Notes: generated from the sequence alone by a model not told the origin. A stretch of 64,000 nucleotides of DNA from Candidatus Saccharimonadota bacterium (GCA_009785325.1 WQWN01000002.1:79752-143751); one strand, 5' to 3'; positions 34,513 to 44,500 are shown, counted from the first letter of the stretch. Numbers and translations are program-made.

Positions 34513-36117
34513 ATGAATAAGATTGCGAAGTATTTGAATCAACATCTGGTCGGGAACGCGTATGCGGATGACGCGGTTCTGGAGAGGTTTTCGACAGATA
34601 AAAGTATTTTGAAAATCAAGCCACAAGTAGTTGTTGTGCCGCGAGTAACTGATGACGTGAGGAAGTTGGTGAGGTTTGCTCACCAGATGACAGAAAAGGG
34701 TATCAAGGTGGGTGTGACGCCTCGTGGAAATGGAAATGATAAAACTGGGGCGGCAATAGGCGAAGGAGTTGTGGTGGCGGTCGGTGATGGAATGAAAAAG
34801 TTTCTAGAGATTGATGTACGGAAGCGATTGGTGCGTGTACAGCCTGGGTTGACTATTGGTGAACTGAATGGGGCGTTGGCGTTATATGGGATGAAAGTGC
34901 CTGTAGAGCCAGGTTACTCGGGACATACGATCGGGGGAATGATTGCAAACGGGCTAGTAGGGGAGCGTTCGGCGCAGGGTGGAAGGATCGATGAATATGT
35001 AGAGCAGGTGGAAGTGGTTTTGGCGTCGGGTGAAGTGATTCAGACCGAGCGGCTGTCGAGGAGGGAGCTGAATCGGAAGAAGGGACTACAGAGCCTAGAG
35101 GGGGAGATTTATCGGGAATTGGATAATCTTTTAGAAGATAAAGCGGATGCGATTCGAGACTTGATTAATGAGGATAGTCTCGATAATGCTGGGTATGAGG
35201 CTATCAAGATAGTGAAAGCGAAAGATGGATCGTTTGATCTAACGCCGATGTTTTTTGCGTCACAAGGTACGCTAGGTGTTGTGGTGGAGGTGATTTTGCG
35301 CGCGGAATTTGCGAGCGATGAGGCAGAGTACGTATTGGCGGAGTTTGAGAATCTAGATGTAGCGCGGGACGTGATCGATGCTGCTATAAAACTAGAGCCG
35401 AGCGTGTTAGATATGTATGACGCAGCGGTGGTTAAGGAGGTGAGGAAATACGGAAAAGTGGTGGATGTGGGTGAGGGGGAGTTTACAAGTAAAGTGTCGC
35501 TTCTGATAGGTTTTGGTGGACAAGGTAAGTCTAAGAGGAAATTGAGGCGGATGGAGAAGTTTCTCGCGAAACTGGAGGGTGTGAGATTTGTGACCACAGA
35601 TGATGTCGAGGAGGAAAAACTGATAAAGATGCGAGATGTAGTGAATCTATATCTAAATAGTAGTACGAAAGGGGTGCGAGTACCTGTGTTTGATGGGGCG
35701 AGTGTGCCGACAGGGTTTTTAGGGGAGTATATTAATCAGGTGGCGGCTCTCGGTAAGAAGTTCGGGGTGGAGATGTCGGTTTATGGGTCGGTTCTAAATG
35801 AGATATATAATGTGCGACCTGGGTTTGATTTGGGGAGTTTGAGCGATCGTCAGTCTATATTTAAAATTATGACGGAGTATGCAGCAGTTGTGAGTGCTTG
35901 CGAGGGAACACTGACGGGGAGTGGTGCGGAGGGGCGTGTGAAGTCGCTTACTGTACAGAAGGGTATGAATGAACAACTGGTGGAGATCAACGAGAAGGTG
36001 AAGGAGATCTTTGATCCGAAGGGGATTTTGAACCCTGGAGTGAAGGTGGGAGTGGAAGTGAAGGATCTGGTGAGTGCGCTGAGGAAAGATTATCGGGAGG
36101 GGATAATTAGAGAGTAG
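34513..36117 (+). CDS. FAD-linked oxidoreductase (GlcD/FAD_binding_4 type)
   Basis: 534 residues. A PCMH-type FAD domain has VTPRGNGNDKTGAAIGEGVV (about 62-81, flavin-binding loop) and VQPGLTIGELN...PGYSGHTIGGMIANG (about 106-142). A linker and C-terminal domain follow, ending FDPKGILNPGVK, typical of D-lactate/glycolate oxidase-like enzymes. It transfers electrons from a 2-hydroxy acid to an acceptor. The substrate is unknown. No Fe-S cysteine clusters are present, so it is the FAD half alone. Complete. Confidence 0.85.
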   Translation: MNKIAKYLNQHLVGNAYADDAVLERFSTDKSILKIKPQVVVVPRVTDDVRKLVRFAHQMTEKGIKVGVTPRGNGNDKTGAAIGEGVVVAVGDGMKKFLEIDVRKRLVRVQPGLTIGELNGALALYGMKVPVEPGYSGHTIGGMIANGLVGERSAQGGRIDEYVEQVEVVLASGEVIQTERLSRRELNRKKGLQSLEGEIYRELDNLLEDKADAIRDLINEDSLDNAGYEAIKIVKAKDGSFDLTPMFFASQGTLGVVVEVILRAEFASDEAEYVLAEFENLDVARDVIDAAIKLEPSVLDMYDAAVVKEVRKYGKVVDVGEGEFTSKVSLLIGFGGQGKSKRKLRRMEKFLAKLEGVRFVTTDDVEEEKLIKMRDVVNLYLNSSTKGVRVPVFDGASVPTGFLGEYINQVAALGKKFGVEMSVYGSVLNEIYNVRPGFDLGSLSDRQSIFKIMTEYAAVVSACEGTLTGSGAEGRVKSLTVQKGMNEQLVEINEKVKEIFDPKGILNPGVKVGVEVKDLVSALRKDYREGIIRE

Positions 36118-36161
36118 GAGTAGTTTGGGTGTAGGGTTGAAGTGGGTGTTTTCGTGTGTGG

Positions 36162-36167
36162 TAAACT
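36162..36167 (+). promoter_or_regulatory. Leaderless promoter -10 of the SpoU methylase gene
   Basis: TGTGg-TAAACT, six bases, ATG 36174. Confidence 0.6.
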
Positions 36168-36173
36168 GGTGAA

Positions 36174-36704
36174 ATGGAAGATGCGCGGAATGTAATTGAT
36201 CGATACAAGGGGTGGAGTCATGAAGATATCGTGGCGGATTTGGATAAGTCGCGCCTAGGGCTTCATGTGGCGATTGAGAATTTGGCGCATGATTTCAATA
36301 TCGGGACAATTGTGCGAAATGCAAATGCGTGGAATGTCGCTGGGGTACATATCGTGGGGAAGCGGAAATATAATCGGCGAGGAGCGATGTGTACGGATAA
36401 GTATTTGAAGATGTATCACTGGAATGATTTGTCGGGGTTTCTGGGGTTTTGTAAAGAAGAGGGACTGGCGGTGTTTGCTATTGATAATGTCGAAGGATCG
36501 GCAGGACTTGCGAGTGTGAAGTTTCCTAAAAAGTGTGCGTTTATTTATGGAGGGGAGAGTGATGGGGTGAGTGAAGAAGGGATTGCGGCGGCGGAGAAAG
36601 TGGTGGCGATTGAGCAGCTCGGAAGTACGCGAAGCGTGAATGTAGGAGTGGCAAGTGGAGTGACGATGTATGAATACGTGAAGCAGTGGCGACTGCGTGC
36701 TTAG
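36174..36704 (+). CDS. SpoU/TrmH-family RNA 2'-O-methyltransferase
   Basis: 176 residues. SPOUT motif 1 NIGTIVRNANAW (about 42-53, with the catalytic-type Arg), motif 2 FIYGGESDGVS (about 122-132) and motif 3 STRSVNVGVASGVTMYEY (about 151-168) forming the trefoil knot. It methylates ribose 2'-OH in tRNA or rRNA. The exact site is not deducible. Short form without an extra RNA-binding N-domain. Confidence 0.9.
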   Translation: MEDARNVIDRYKGWSHEDIVADLDKSRLGLHVAIENLAHDFNIGTIVRNANAWNVAGVHIVGKRKYNRRGAMCTDKYLKMYHWNDLSGFLGFCKEEGLAVFAIDNVEGSAGLASVKFPKKCAFIYGGESDGVSEEGIAAAEKVVAIEQLGSTRSVNVGVASGVTMYEYVKQWRLRA

Positions 36705-36734
36705 TGTGTATTTGGTTAGAGAGGTCTAATCTGT

Positions 36735-36740
36735 TACAAT
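36735..36740 (+). promoter_or_regulatory. Promoter -10 of tig
   Basis: TACAAT, eight bases, ATG 36749. It lies inside the tail region after the SpoU gene and supports a start 63 bases downstream of the longest frame. Confidence 0.55.
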
Positions 36741-36748
36741 TGACAGAT

Positions 36749-38038
36749 ATGAAGACGACAATACGAGAAATATCAGAGACAAGGGTGGAGGTTTTATTTG
36801 AGCTAGGGAAAAAAGAATTGGAGGATGCGCGGCTGGTTTCGCTGAAGCGACTAGCGGGAGATGTAAAGGTGCCGGGGTTCAGGAGTGGACGAGCACCTGC
36901 AAATGTGGTGGAGAAACATGTGGATCCGAACGTGCTGGCAGAAAAGACGCTCGAAAGTGCGATCAATAAGGCAGTGGCGAAAGGTTTTGTCGAGGAGAAG
37001 ATTCAGGTGTTGGATCGACCTGCGGTAGAGGTGAAGAAATATGTACCTGGTGATATGTTGGAATTCACGGCGGAGGCGGAGGTGTTGCCGAAGATCAAAC
37101 TGGGAGACGTGAAGAGGATTAAAGTGAAAGCGGAGAAGGTGACGGTGAGTGACGAGGAGATGGAGGAAGTACTTACAAATATTCGAAATGGGTATGCGGA
37201 GCGAAAAGAGGTGAAGCGGGCAGCGAAGAATGGGGATGAGGTAGTAATTGATTTTCTAGGGAAGAAGGACGGTGTGGAGTTTGATGGTGGGGCGAGTAAA
37301 GATTATACGCTGAGATTGGGGTCAGATTCGTTTATTCCTGGTTTTGAGAAGGGTGTAGTCGGGAAGAAAGCGGGTGAAGAGTTTGAATTGAAGTTGAAGT
37401 TTCCAAAAGATTATCATGCGGAGGATTTGAAGGGGGCGGATGTGGTGTTTGAGGTGAAGTTGCATGCGGTGAAAGAAGTGGTCGTGCCAGAACTGGATGC
37501 GGAGTTGGCGAAGAAGTGTGGGAACTTCAAGAGCGTGAAAGAATTGAAGGATGACGTCAAAGAGAATTTGAAGAAACAAAAAGAACATGAGGCGGGCGAG
37601 AAGCTGAAGGATGCGCTAGTGAAGGGACTAGTGGAGATTAGTGAAGTGATGGCACCAGATGTCTTGGTGGAAGATCAGGTACGGGCGATCAAAAGGGACA
37701 TGATGCAAAATTTAATGTATCGTGGAATGAATATGGAAGTGTTTTTGAAGCAGGTGGGTAAGACTGAAGAAGAGTGGGAGACTGAGGAGGCGAAACCGTT
37801 GGCTGAGGGGCGTGTGAAGGCGGGGCTGGTGCTGGCAGAGTTGTCGAAGGAGTGGGGACTAGCGGTGAGCGAGGAGGAAGTGGATGCGAAATTGAGTGAA
37901 CTCAGGGATGTCTATCAGAAAGATGCAGGCGCGGTGGAGCAGCTCGGGACAGATCAGGTGCGAGTGGATGTAAGAAATAGGCTATTGACGGAGAAGACGG
38001 TGGATGAACTAGTGAAGAGGACTGGGAACGCAAAGTAG
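36749..38038 (+). CDS. tig: Trigger factor
   Basis: 429 residues: an N-terminal ribosome-binding domain with FRSGRAP (about 43-49, the TF signature), an FKBP-type PPIase domain (about 150-235) and C-terminal chaperone arms. Ribosome-associated folding factor and peptidyl-prolyl isomerase. It sits directly upstream of clpP, the classic tig-clpP pairing, but clpP has its own leaderless promoter. The ORF's extra 21 N-terminal codons are rejected because the promoter lies within them. Confidence 0.93.
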   Translation: MKTTIREISETRVEVLFELGKKELEDARLVSLKRLAGDVKVPGFRSGRAPANVVEKHVDPNVLAEKTLESAINKAVAKGFVEEKIQVLDRPAVEVKKYVPGDMLEFTAEAEVLPKIKLGDVKRIKVKAEKVTVSDEEMEEVLTNIRNGYAERKEVKRAAKNGDEVVIDFLGKKDGVEFDGGASKDYTLRLGSDSFIPGFEKGVVGKKAGEEFELKLKFPKDYHAEDLKGADVVFEVKLHAVKEVVVPELDAELAKKCGNFKSVKELKDDVKENLKKQKEHEAGEKLKDALVKGLVEISEVMAPDVLVEDQVRAIKRDMMQNLMYRGMNMEVFLKQVGKTEEEWETEEAKPLAEGRVKAGLVLAELSKEWGLAVSEEEVDAKLSELRDVYQKDAGAVEQLGTDQVRVDVRNRLLTEKTVDELVKRTGNAK

Positions 38039-38074
38039 AGCGAATGGGGTTGGGGTCGACTATGGTGAGTGTGG

Positions 38075-38080
38075 TAGAAT
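38075..38080 (+). promoter_or_regulatory. Leaderless promoter -10 of clpP
   Basis: TGTGg-TAGAAT, seven bases, ATG 38088. No CIRCE-like repeat is present, unlike clpC. Confidence 0.6.
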
Positions 38081-38087
38081 TGAGAGT

Positions 38088-38681
38088 ATGAAGAATTATT
38101 TGGTGCCGACGGTGATCGAGAAAACTCCGCAAGGAGAGCGGGTGTTTGATATTTATTCGAGACTTCTGAATGAGAGGGTGGTTTTTGTGGGGGATGAGAT
38201 AAATCATCATACTGCGGGATTGATCGTGGCGCAGTTGTTGCATCTGGCGTATGAAGATTCTGCGAGTGATATAAAAATGTATATAAACAGTCCTGGTGGG
38301 AGTGTTTATGATGGGTTAGCGATTTATGATACGATGCAATATATCAAGTGTGATATCCAGACGATTGGCGTGGGACTACAGGCGAGTATGGGGGCGTTTT
38401 TGTTGAGTAGTGGGACGAAGGGAAAGAGAGTGGCGTTGCCGAATGCGCGGGTGATGATTCATCAACCGAGTAGTGGGACGCAAGGTAAGGTGACGGATCA
38501 AGAAATTAGCTTGAAAGAGGTGATTTTTCTGAAGAAGCGGCTGAATGAGATTTTGGCGAAAAATACTGGGAAGAAATTGACGGTGATCGAGAAAGATGTG
38601 GAGAGAGATTTTTGGATGAGTGCGGCGGAGGCGAAAGAATATGGGATTGTGGATGAGGTAGTAAAACAGGGGTCGAAGTAA
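38088..38681 (+). CDS. clpP: ATP-dependent Clp protease proteolytic subunit
   Basis: 197 residues. Serine protease triad: S100 in QASMGAF, H125 in MIHQPSSG, D170 in EKDVERD. The oxyanion NSPGGSV (about 67-73) is present. It forms the tetradecamer that degrades substrates unfolded by ClpC (8097) and probably ClpX elsewhere. Complete. The final codons lie inside a hairpin that serves as terminator for the convergent minus-strand gene. Confidence 0.96.
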   Translation: MKNYLVPTVIEKTPQGERVFDIYSRLLNERVVFVGDEINHHTAGLIVAQLLHLAYEDSASDIKMYINSPGGSVYDGLAIYDTMQYIKCDIQTIGVGLQASMGAFLLSSGTKGKRVALPNARVMIHQPSSGTQGKVTDQEISLKEVIFLKKRLNEILAKNTGKKLTVIEKDVERDFWMSAAEAKEYGIVDEVVKQGSK

Positions 38682-38690
38682 CCCCTGTTA
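38664..38690 (-). terminator. Terminator of the DAGK gene, overlapping the clpP 3' end
   Basis: AACAGGGGT (38665-38673) and ACCCCTGTT (38681-38689), perfect 9-bp stem. The minus strand continues into TTTT, the plus strand does not. Confidence 0.7.
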
Positions 38691-38697
38691 TGGCGAC

Positions 38698-39105
38698 CTA
38701 GAGTAGATATTCCCACCACGGGAAGTCGATTATGCGACATATAGTGAAGAATATCAGAACTAAGATACCCGTGATGTTGTGGATGAATACGGACCACGAA
38801 GCGATGTCTTTTGAGCGCTTGATGCGTTCATCGTAATTTGTGGTGACGGCGTCGTTGGTTTCTTCAATTGAAGAGTTAAGTGACTCGGACGAGATAATAT
38901 GGCGGGCGAGTAGGGCAAAGATGACCCATTCTATAGGGCGAAACCCTACGACGATGCCGACAATTACGAAGAATGCGGCAAAAATTGGAAGATATGTTTT
39001 CAAGGTTTGGCTGCTACTAAATACGTATCTGGCGCCGTCGAATGAGTCAAGAAACATAGCGCCGAGGCGGGCGAAGAAGGTCTTTCGGGGGCGTCCGTGT
39101 TGCAT
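38698..39105 (-). CDS. Diacylglycerol/undecaprenol kinase family protein
   Basis: 135 residues from ATG 39105; AAGGAG is nine bases upstream. The longer frame from a TTG at 39114 would have no spacer. The prokaryotic DAGK signature is clear: ESLNSSIEETNDAV followed by RSKDIASWSVF, with three TM helices. In Gram-positives this family phosphorylates undecaprenol, recycling the lipid carrier for wall synthesis, and this fits with the PBP and Alr genes present. Head residues are basic. Confidence 0.85.
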   Translation of the reverse strand: MQHGRPRKTFFARLGAMFLDSFDGARYVFSSSQTLKTYLPIFAAFFVIVGIVVGFRPIEWVIFALLARHIISSESLNSSIEETNDAVTTNYDERIKRSKDIASWSVFIHNITGILVLIFFTICRIIDFPWWEYLL

Positions 39106-39200
39106 ACATGACAACTCCTTTCGTGAAAAGTACTACTTTCGTAGGATTCGTACTATATAACAATGTAGCGACAATTGCAACACTAAGTGCCTTGAACGGT

Positions 39201-40322
39201 CTATTTTTTGATTTGGCGGCGCATGACGATACAAAGGCGAGCGAGGAGTTCGTGGGGATAAATGTTGTGGTTTGATTCGAGGTTGATGAGGGAGTTGGGA
39301 GCGGATTTAGTAGAGCTGATAACAGTGACTTCGTCGCCAACTTGGAGGTCGGTATTAGTGATATCAATAGTAGTGTGATTCATACAGATGCGACCGACGA
39401 TTGGGAGATTACCTTTTGGATATGTGAGAATACCACGAGAGCTGAGTTCGCGCGGGATGGCCTCGTGATAACCGAGGGGGAGGATGGCGATTTTCATCTT
39501 TTTCTTTGCGGTAAACGTGCCGTTGTAGCCGACTTTTTCGCCGCGCCTCAGGTCGATTGTTTGGATAATGGTGGATTTGAGTTCTAGAACGGGCTGGAGT
39601 TTTTTGAATTTTTCGAAATATTTGTCGCCTTTTTTGAGGGGATTGATGCCGTAGAGTCCGAGACCGAAACGGAGAGAGTTGGCGTAGCGAGATTTAACTT
39701 TGAGACTACCTGCGGTAGCAGCGATGTGGATGAACTCTGGGCGGAGGCCTGCGTCAAGGATTTTGCGAGTGAGTTTATCAAAAGTGGCGACTTGAGGAAC
39801 GACGGAAGTGTCTTTAGGGTTATCGGCGTCGGCAAGGTGAGACATGATGCCTTCGAGGCGAATATTTTCGTGTTTTTGAAAGAGAGCGAGAGTTTCGTCG
39901 AGGTCTGACCCGGAGATACCTAGACGATTCATACCTGTATTGAGTTCGAGGTGGATACGGAGGGGCTTGCGACGGCGGGCGAGTGTGCGAAGCGTCTCGA
40001 GGTCATGGACGACGAAAGAGACTTTTTTTGTGTTGAGGAGACGGAAGTTGCGCGGGTCGATGTGACCGAGGACGAGGATGCGACCGCGGAAGGTGCGGAG
40101 GATTTGATTAGCCTCGTAGTAACTGTCGACGGCGATTATCTCACAGTCGGAATCGTTGAGGGTTTTGGCGATAAGTTTGATGCCGTGGCCGTAGGCGTTT
40201 GATTTGAGTACGGGAATGACTTTGTCGCCAGAGAGTTTACGAACGAGTTCAACATTGGCGAGAAGAGCCTCTGTGTCGAGTGTGATGAGGTTGAGGGTTT
40301 TGAAGCGTTGCTGGAAGATCAT
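39201..40322 (-). CDS. alr: Alanine racemase
   Basis: 373 residues. The PLP-binding lysine is in LKSNAYGHG (K40). The GLYGINPL and VGRICMNHTTIDI motifs belong to the TIM barrel and C-terminal beta domain; the catalytic Tyr is in KVGYNGTF. It makes D-alanine for peptidoglycan cross-links. The leaderless promoter TAAACT (40330-40335 minus) is seven bases from ATG. The plus strand is G-rich across this gene although it is coded on the minus strand. Confidence 0.95.
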   Translation of the reverse strand: MIFQQRFKTLNLITLDTEALLANVELVRKLSGDKVIPVLKSNAYGHGIKLIAKTLNDSDCEIIAVDSYYEANQILRTFRGRILVLGHIDPRNFRLLNTKKVSFVVHDLETLRTLARRRKPLRIHLELNTGMNRLGISGSDLDETLALFQKHENIRLEGIMSHLADADNPKDTSVVPQVATFDKLTRKILDAGLRPEFIHIAATAGSLKVKSRYANSLRFGLGLYGINPLKKGDKYFEKFKKLQPVLELKSTIIQTIDLRRGEKVGYNGTFTAKKKMKIAILPLGYHEAIPRELSSRGILTYPKGNLPIVGRICMNHTTIDITNTDLQVGDEVTVISSTKSAPNSLINLESNHNIYPHELLARLCIVMRRQIKK

Positions 40323-40329
40323 TAAGATT

Positions 40330-40335
40330 AGTTTA
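40330..40335 (-). promoter_or_regulatory. Leaderless promoter -10 of alr
   Basis: Minus strand TGc-TAAACT, seven bases, ATG 40322. Confidence 0.55.
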
Positions 40336-40370
40336 GCACGTGACGGAGGGACGGGGAAGGTGTGGGGTGG

Positions 40371-40736
40371 TTATGGGATTTGGGAATTTTTAATGAGGGC
40401 GGAGAAGCCGACGGAAAGTAAGAAGGCGACAACCCAGATGGCACCAGTGGCTTGGAGGTCGAGAGTGAAGAAGGTGCTGGTGGCGGAGAGGATAGTGATG
40501 AGACCGGCGACTGGAAGGAAGGCGCTGAACCAATTACGTTTCATAAATCCGTAAACAGAGAGTCCGATAGTTAGGACGCTGAGAACGAGCCATATTGTAC
40601 TGATGTTGCCGATGGAGAAGGCTGTGAAAGTGGAGAGGAGGACGGTGAAGGCGGCAATAACGAGAAATACACCCCAATAAATTTGCCAAAAACGGCGTTC
40701 TTCGATGTTTTGTGACTTGTTGCGAGAGTTACTCAT
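40371..40736 (-). CDS. Four-helix membrane protein of unknown function
   Basis: 121 residues from ATG 40736, chosen because AAAAAGGAG lies just upstream; an in-frame ATG at 40778 has no ribosome site. A short polar N-terminus, then four hydrophobic helices (about 20-40, 44-60, 67-85, 92-112) with tight turns. No catalytic motif. It is upstream of alr in the same direction. A hairpin lies ~70 bases upstream of the start. Confidence 0.6.
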   Translation of the reverse strand: MSNSRNKSQNIEERRFWQIYWGVFLVIAAFTVLLSTFTAFSIGNISTIWLVLSVLTIGLSVYGFMKRNWFSAFLPVAGLITILSATSTFFTLDLQATGAIWVVAFLLSVGFSALIKNSQIP

Positions 40737-40802
40737 TTTGGTTGCTCCTTTTTGGGGTTGTTGATGGTATTTTAGCATAAATGGGGAATGTGATAGAAAT
40801 TA

Positions 40803-40826
40803 AAACCCTCGATTACTCGAGGGTTG
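40803..40826. terminator. Hairpin between divergent genes
   Basis: AACCCTCGA (40804-40812), TTAC loop, TCGAGGGTT (40817-40825). The T-run is weak on both sides. It may block read-through between the divergent units. Confidence 0.5.
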
Positions 40827-40887
40827 TTTGGTGGGTGATTATAGTGAATAAAATTAAAATACTCAAGTCTTTTTTTTCAGAAAAAAG

Positions 40888-40901
40888 CTCAGTATACTGA
40901 G
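40888..40901 (+). promoter_or_regulatory. Palindrome covering the -10 of a small membrane-protein gene
   Basis: CTCAGTATACTGAG is a perfect 14-base palindrome containing TATACT (40893-40898). AAGGAG and GTG 40947 follow. The PBP promoter carries the same TATACTGAGG sequence on the minus strand (17342-17351). Confidence 0.45.
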
Positions 40902-40946
40902 GCGGGCTTAGATTTTAATGCCAATCAAAATAAATAAGGAGACACT

Positions 40947-41276
40947 GTGAATAAGAAAGTGAATAAATCAGATTTGGGGAGTCGGCGATGGATACTAGGT
41001 GGACTGTTACTGCTAGTGGTGGTCTATGCGGTGATAGGAGTGATTCAGAGTTGGAGTTTGACGAGATTTGGGACGTTATATGAGAATAATGCTGGTTTGG
41101 CAGTATGGGGAGCGGTGTTTGACGTGTCACTGATTTTATTGGGAGTAGTAAGCTTTGTGGTGGCGATGATGTTGTTTTTAAAGAAGCAGATACCGAAGTG
41201 TGTGCTGTATAAACTAGTGGTAATTATGGTGTTGTTTGTGATAGTATTTGTGGCAAATAAGTTTATAGGATACTAA
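40947..41276 (+). CDS. Three-helix small membrane protein
   Basis: 109 residues from GTG 40947 with AAGGAG five bases upstream. Lys-rich N-terminus, TM helices at about 14-33, 49-73 and 82-105. No recognised family and no catalytic residues. It stands alone between the divergent membrane-protein gene and the rpoB leader. No clear terminator after it. Confidence 0.6.
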   Translation: MNKKVNKSDLGSRRWILGGLLLLVVVYAVIGVIQSWSLTRFGTLYENNAGLAVWGAVFDVSLILLGVVSFVVAMMLFLKKQIPKCVLYKLVVIMVLFVIVFVANKFIGY

Positions 41277-41354
41277 GGACGTAGATTATAGCGGTGCGAA
41301 AGATCTAGTATTTCTAAAACTATAAACGGGTTTAGAATGGGGTTGAAAGTAGGG

Positions 41355-41544
41355 TAGAATATGTGTATAGTGTCTAGTAAGAAGTAGTGTGGCCCTGGCT
41401 AGACACGTACTGAAGTTTGTGGCAGATTTCAGAGCGAGCTAAGAGGCAAGTGTTCTTCGGTGCCGCGTCTGAAGGGATTTGATTGATCACGGATCTCTCT
41501 AGATGACACGAACCAAATATAAATAATGCGAGGAGCAAAATCGA
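41355..41544 (+). promoter_or_regulatory. rpoB promoter and structured leader
   Basis: -10 TAGAAT (41355-41360), then ~175 nt of leader. GTGTCTAG (41370-41377) pairs perfectly with CTAGACAC (41399-41406). A second helix, TTCAGA with TCTGAA, encloses GGCA/TGCC. There is no rplJL upstream, so the leader may be the site of separate control of rpoBC. Confidence 0.5.
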
Positions 41545-44500
41545 ATGGCAAAGAGTTCTACTAAGAACCAAGTCCAGCGCCAGTTTTTCACAGGCGGTGG
41601 AGACAAAGAGCTACCGATTCCAAACCTGCTAAAACATCAAACTGACTCGTGGCGCGATTTTGTCGATACGGGTCTTTCTGAGATTTTTGCAGAATTGAAT
41701 CCGATAGACGACTATACGGGGCAAAAACTATCCCTGAAGTTCAAAAATTATGAGTTCCGTGAACCAAAGAAGAGCGAGCGTGAAGCGAAGGCGAATTTGA
41801 CGACTTTTGACGCGCCGCTACACGTAATGGTGGAGTTGACTAATAAAGTGACAGGCGAAGTAAAGGAGCAAGAGATTTATTTCGGGGAATATCCTTGGAT
41901 GACGGATCGAGCTTCTTTTGTGATTAATGGAACAGAGCGCGTGGTAGTAAGTCAATTGGTACGCTCAGAGGGCGTATTCTTTACGTCTGAGACTGGTGCG
42001 GTGCGAAACTTGTATGGTGCAAAGGTGATTCCGAAGCGCGGTGCGTGGTTGGAATTTGAGACGGCGGCGAATGGTGCGATTTTTGTGAAGATCGATCGGC
42101 GCAGGAAACTGCCTGTGACGACGCTTCTAAGGGCGCTCGGATATCCGAAGAAGGCTGACATCAGGAAATTGTTTGAAGGTGTAGATACTGGTGAAGTGAA
42201 ATATATTGATGCGACACTGGATAAAGATGTAACGAATGGAGTAAATGAAGCGCTAATTGAAGTTTATCGTAGGCTGAGGCCTGGTGATCTCGCGACGGTT
42301 GAAAATGCGCGTGGGATGATTGAGCGAACGTTCTTTGACTTCAAGCGATATGACTATGGTCGAGTAGGTCGCTATAAGATCAATGGACGACTTGGATTTG
42401 ACACACTGAACGATGCTGAACATCGCGTGCTTCAAATGGAAGATTTGATTGCGATCATCTCGGAGATAATTCGCCTAAATAACACACAAGAAGATGCAGA
42501 TGACATCGACTCGCTGGCGAATCGCCGAGTGAAGTTGGTAGGAGAGCTTGTTGCTAGGCAGTTCCGTGTAGGTATGCTCAGGATGCAGAGGAATATCCTC
42601 GATCGTATGAGTATGGCGGACATGGAGAGTGTGGCGCCGTCGCAGTTGATCAATGCACGGCCAGTAGTGGCGAGTGTGAAAGAGTTTTTTGCTTCTTCGC
42701 AGCTCAGCCAGTTGATGGATGAGACGAATCCGTTTGCGGAGTTGTCACATAAGAGGCGTCTTAGCTCGATGGGACCTGGTGGTCTCAGTCGCGAGCGTGC
42801 AGGGTTTGAGGTGCGTGATGCACACTCAACACACTACGGACGAATTTGTACGGTGGAGACGCCAGAAGGTGCGAACGTGGGGTTGGTACTTAACCTCGCG
42901 ACTTTTGCCCGAATTAATGAGTATGGGTTCATTGAAACTCCGTATCGCAAGGTCGTAGACGGTAAGGTCACAGATGAAATCGTGTATCTGGATGCGGCGG
43001 CGGAAGGCGAAGTAGTAATTGCGGATGCAAGTGTGAAATTGAATAAAGATGGAAGTTTTGCCGAAGAGCGTGTAAGTGCCAGGATTAATTTAATGCCTGG
43101 ACAGGTGGAAGCTACAAAGGTTGATTATGTCGATGCAACATATAAGCAGATTCTCGGTGTAAGTGCGGCGATGGTGCCGTTTGTCGAGAAGGACCGTGTT
43201 GACCGAGCGCTCACAGGATCAGCCATGCAGAAGCAAGCTGTACCTCTACTAGTTCCTGAGTCGCCGACTGTGGGGACGGGAATCGAAGAGGCTGTGGCGC
43301 GAAATACGAGCCAGCTGGTGGTGGCGGAGGGTGCTGGTGAGGTTGTGAAGGCGGACGCAGTATCTGTGGAAGTGAAATACAAGGACGGCGTGAAGAAGTA
43401 TGATTTGATCCATTTCGAGAAGTCGAATGATGATCGATCGATTAATCAGCGAACTGTCGTGAAGCGTGGCGACAAGGTGAAGGCGGGAGATATTTTGGTC
43501 GAAGGAGCTTCGATAAGCGGTGGCGAGTTGGCTCTGGGGCGGAACTTGAAAGTAGCATTTATGCCGTGGCGCGGATACAACATGGATGATGCGATCATCT
43601 TGAGTTCTGAGCTAGTATCTAATGACAAGCTGACGAGCGTGAATATCAAAGACTATATCGTGGAAGTGCGTGAGACGAAGCTCGGACCTGAGCAGGTGAC
43701 GCGGGATATTCCGAATGTGAGTGAGATGAGCTTGCGACATCTAGGTGAGGACGGAATTGTGCAGGTGGGGTCCGAGGTGACATCGGGAGATGTACTTGTC
43801 GGGAAGATTACTCCGAAAGGTGAGCAAGAGTTGAGTTCGGAAGAAAGGCTTTTGCGAGCGATCTTTGGTGAGAAAGCTAAGGACGTGCGAGATACGTCTC
43901 AGCGAATGAATAATGCTGGTGGCGGAAAGGTTGTCGGCGTGAAGGTGTTTACACGTGAAGGTGGACATGAACTGAAAGCTGGCGTTTTGATGCAGATCCA
44001 GATTTTTGTGGCGGAGCTACGAAAGATTGCTGTAGGAGATAAGCTGGCAGGACGACACGGAAATAAGGGTGTGATCTCGAGGATCTTGCCTGTTGAAGAT
44101 ATGCCATATATGGAGGACGGAACTTCTGTGGATGTGATTTTGAATCCGATGGGTGTACCGAGCCGTATGAATCTGGGACAGTTGTTTGAGACGCACCTCG
44201 GAATGGCAGCAGAAGCGTTGGGATATAAAGTTGCAACACAGCCGTTTAATGGGGTGAGCGACGAGGTGATTAGTGACGAGCTGGAAAAAGCCGGACTACC
44301 GCGAGACGGTAAAGTGCAGCTATTTGATGGTCTGACGGGTGAGCCGTTTGAGAGTAGGACGACTGTGGGTGTGATGCATATGATCAAGCTGCACCACATG
44401 GTGAGCGACAAGATCCATGCTCGATCGACTGGACCGTACACGATGGTGACGCAACAGCCGCTTGGTGGTAAGGCGCAAAACGGTGGACAGCGATTTGGAG

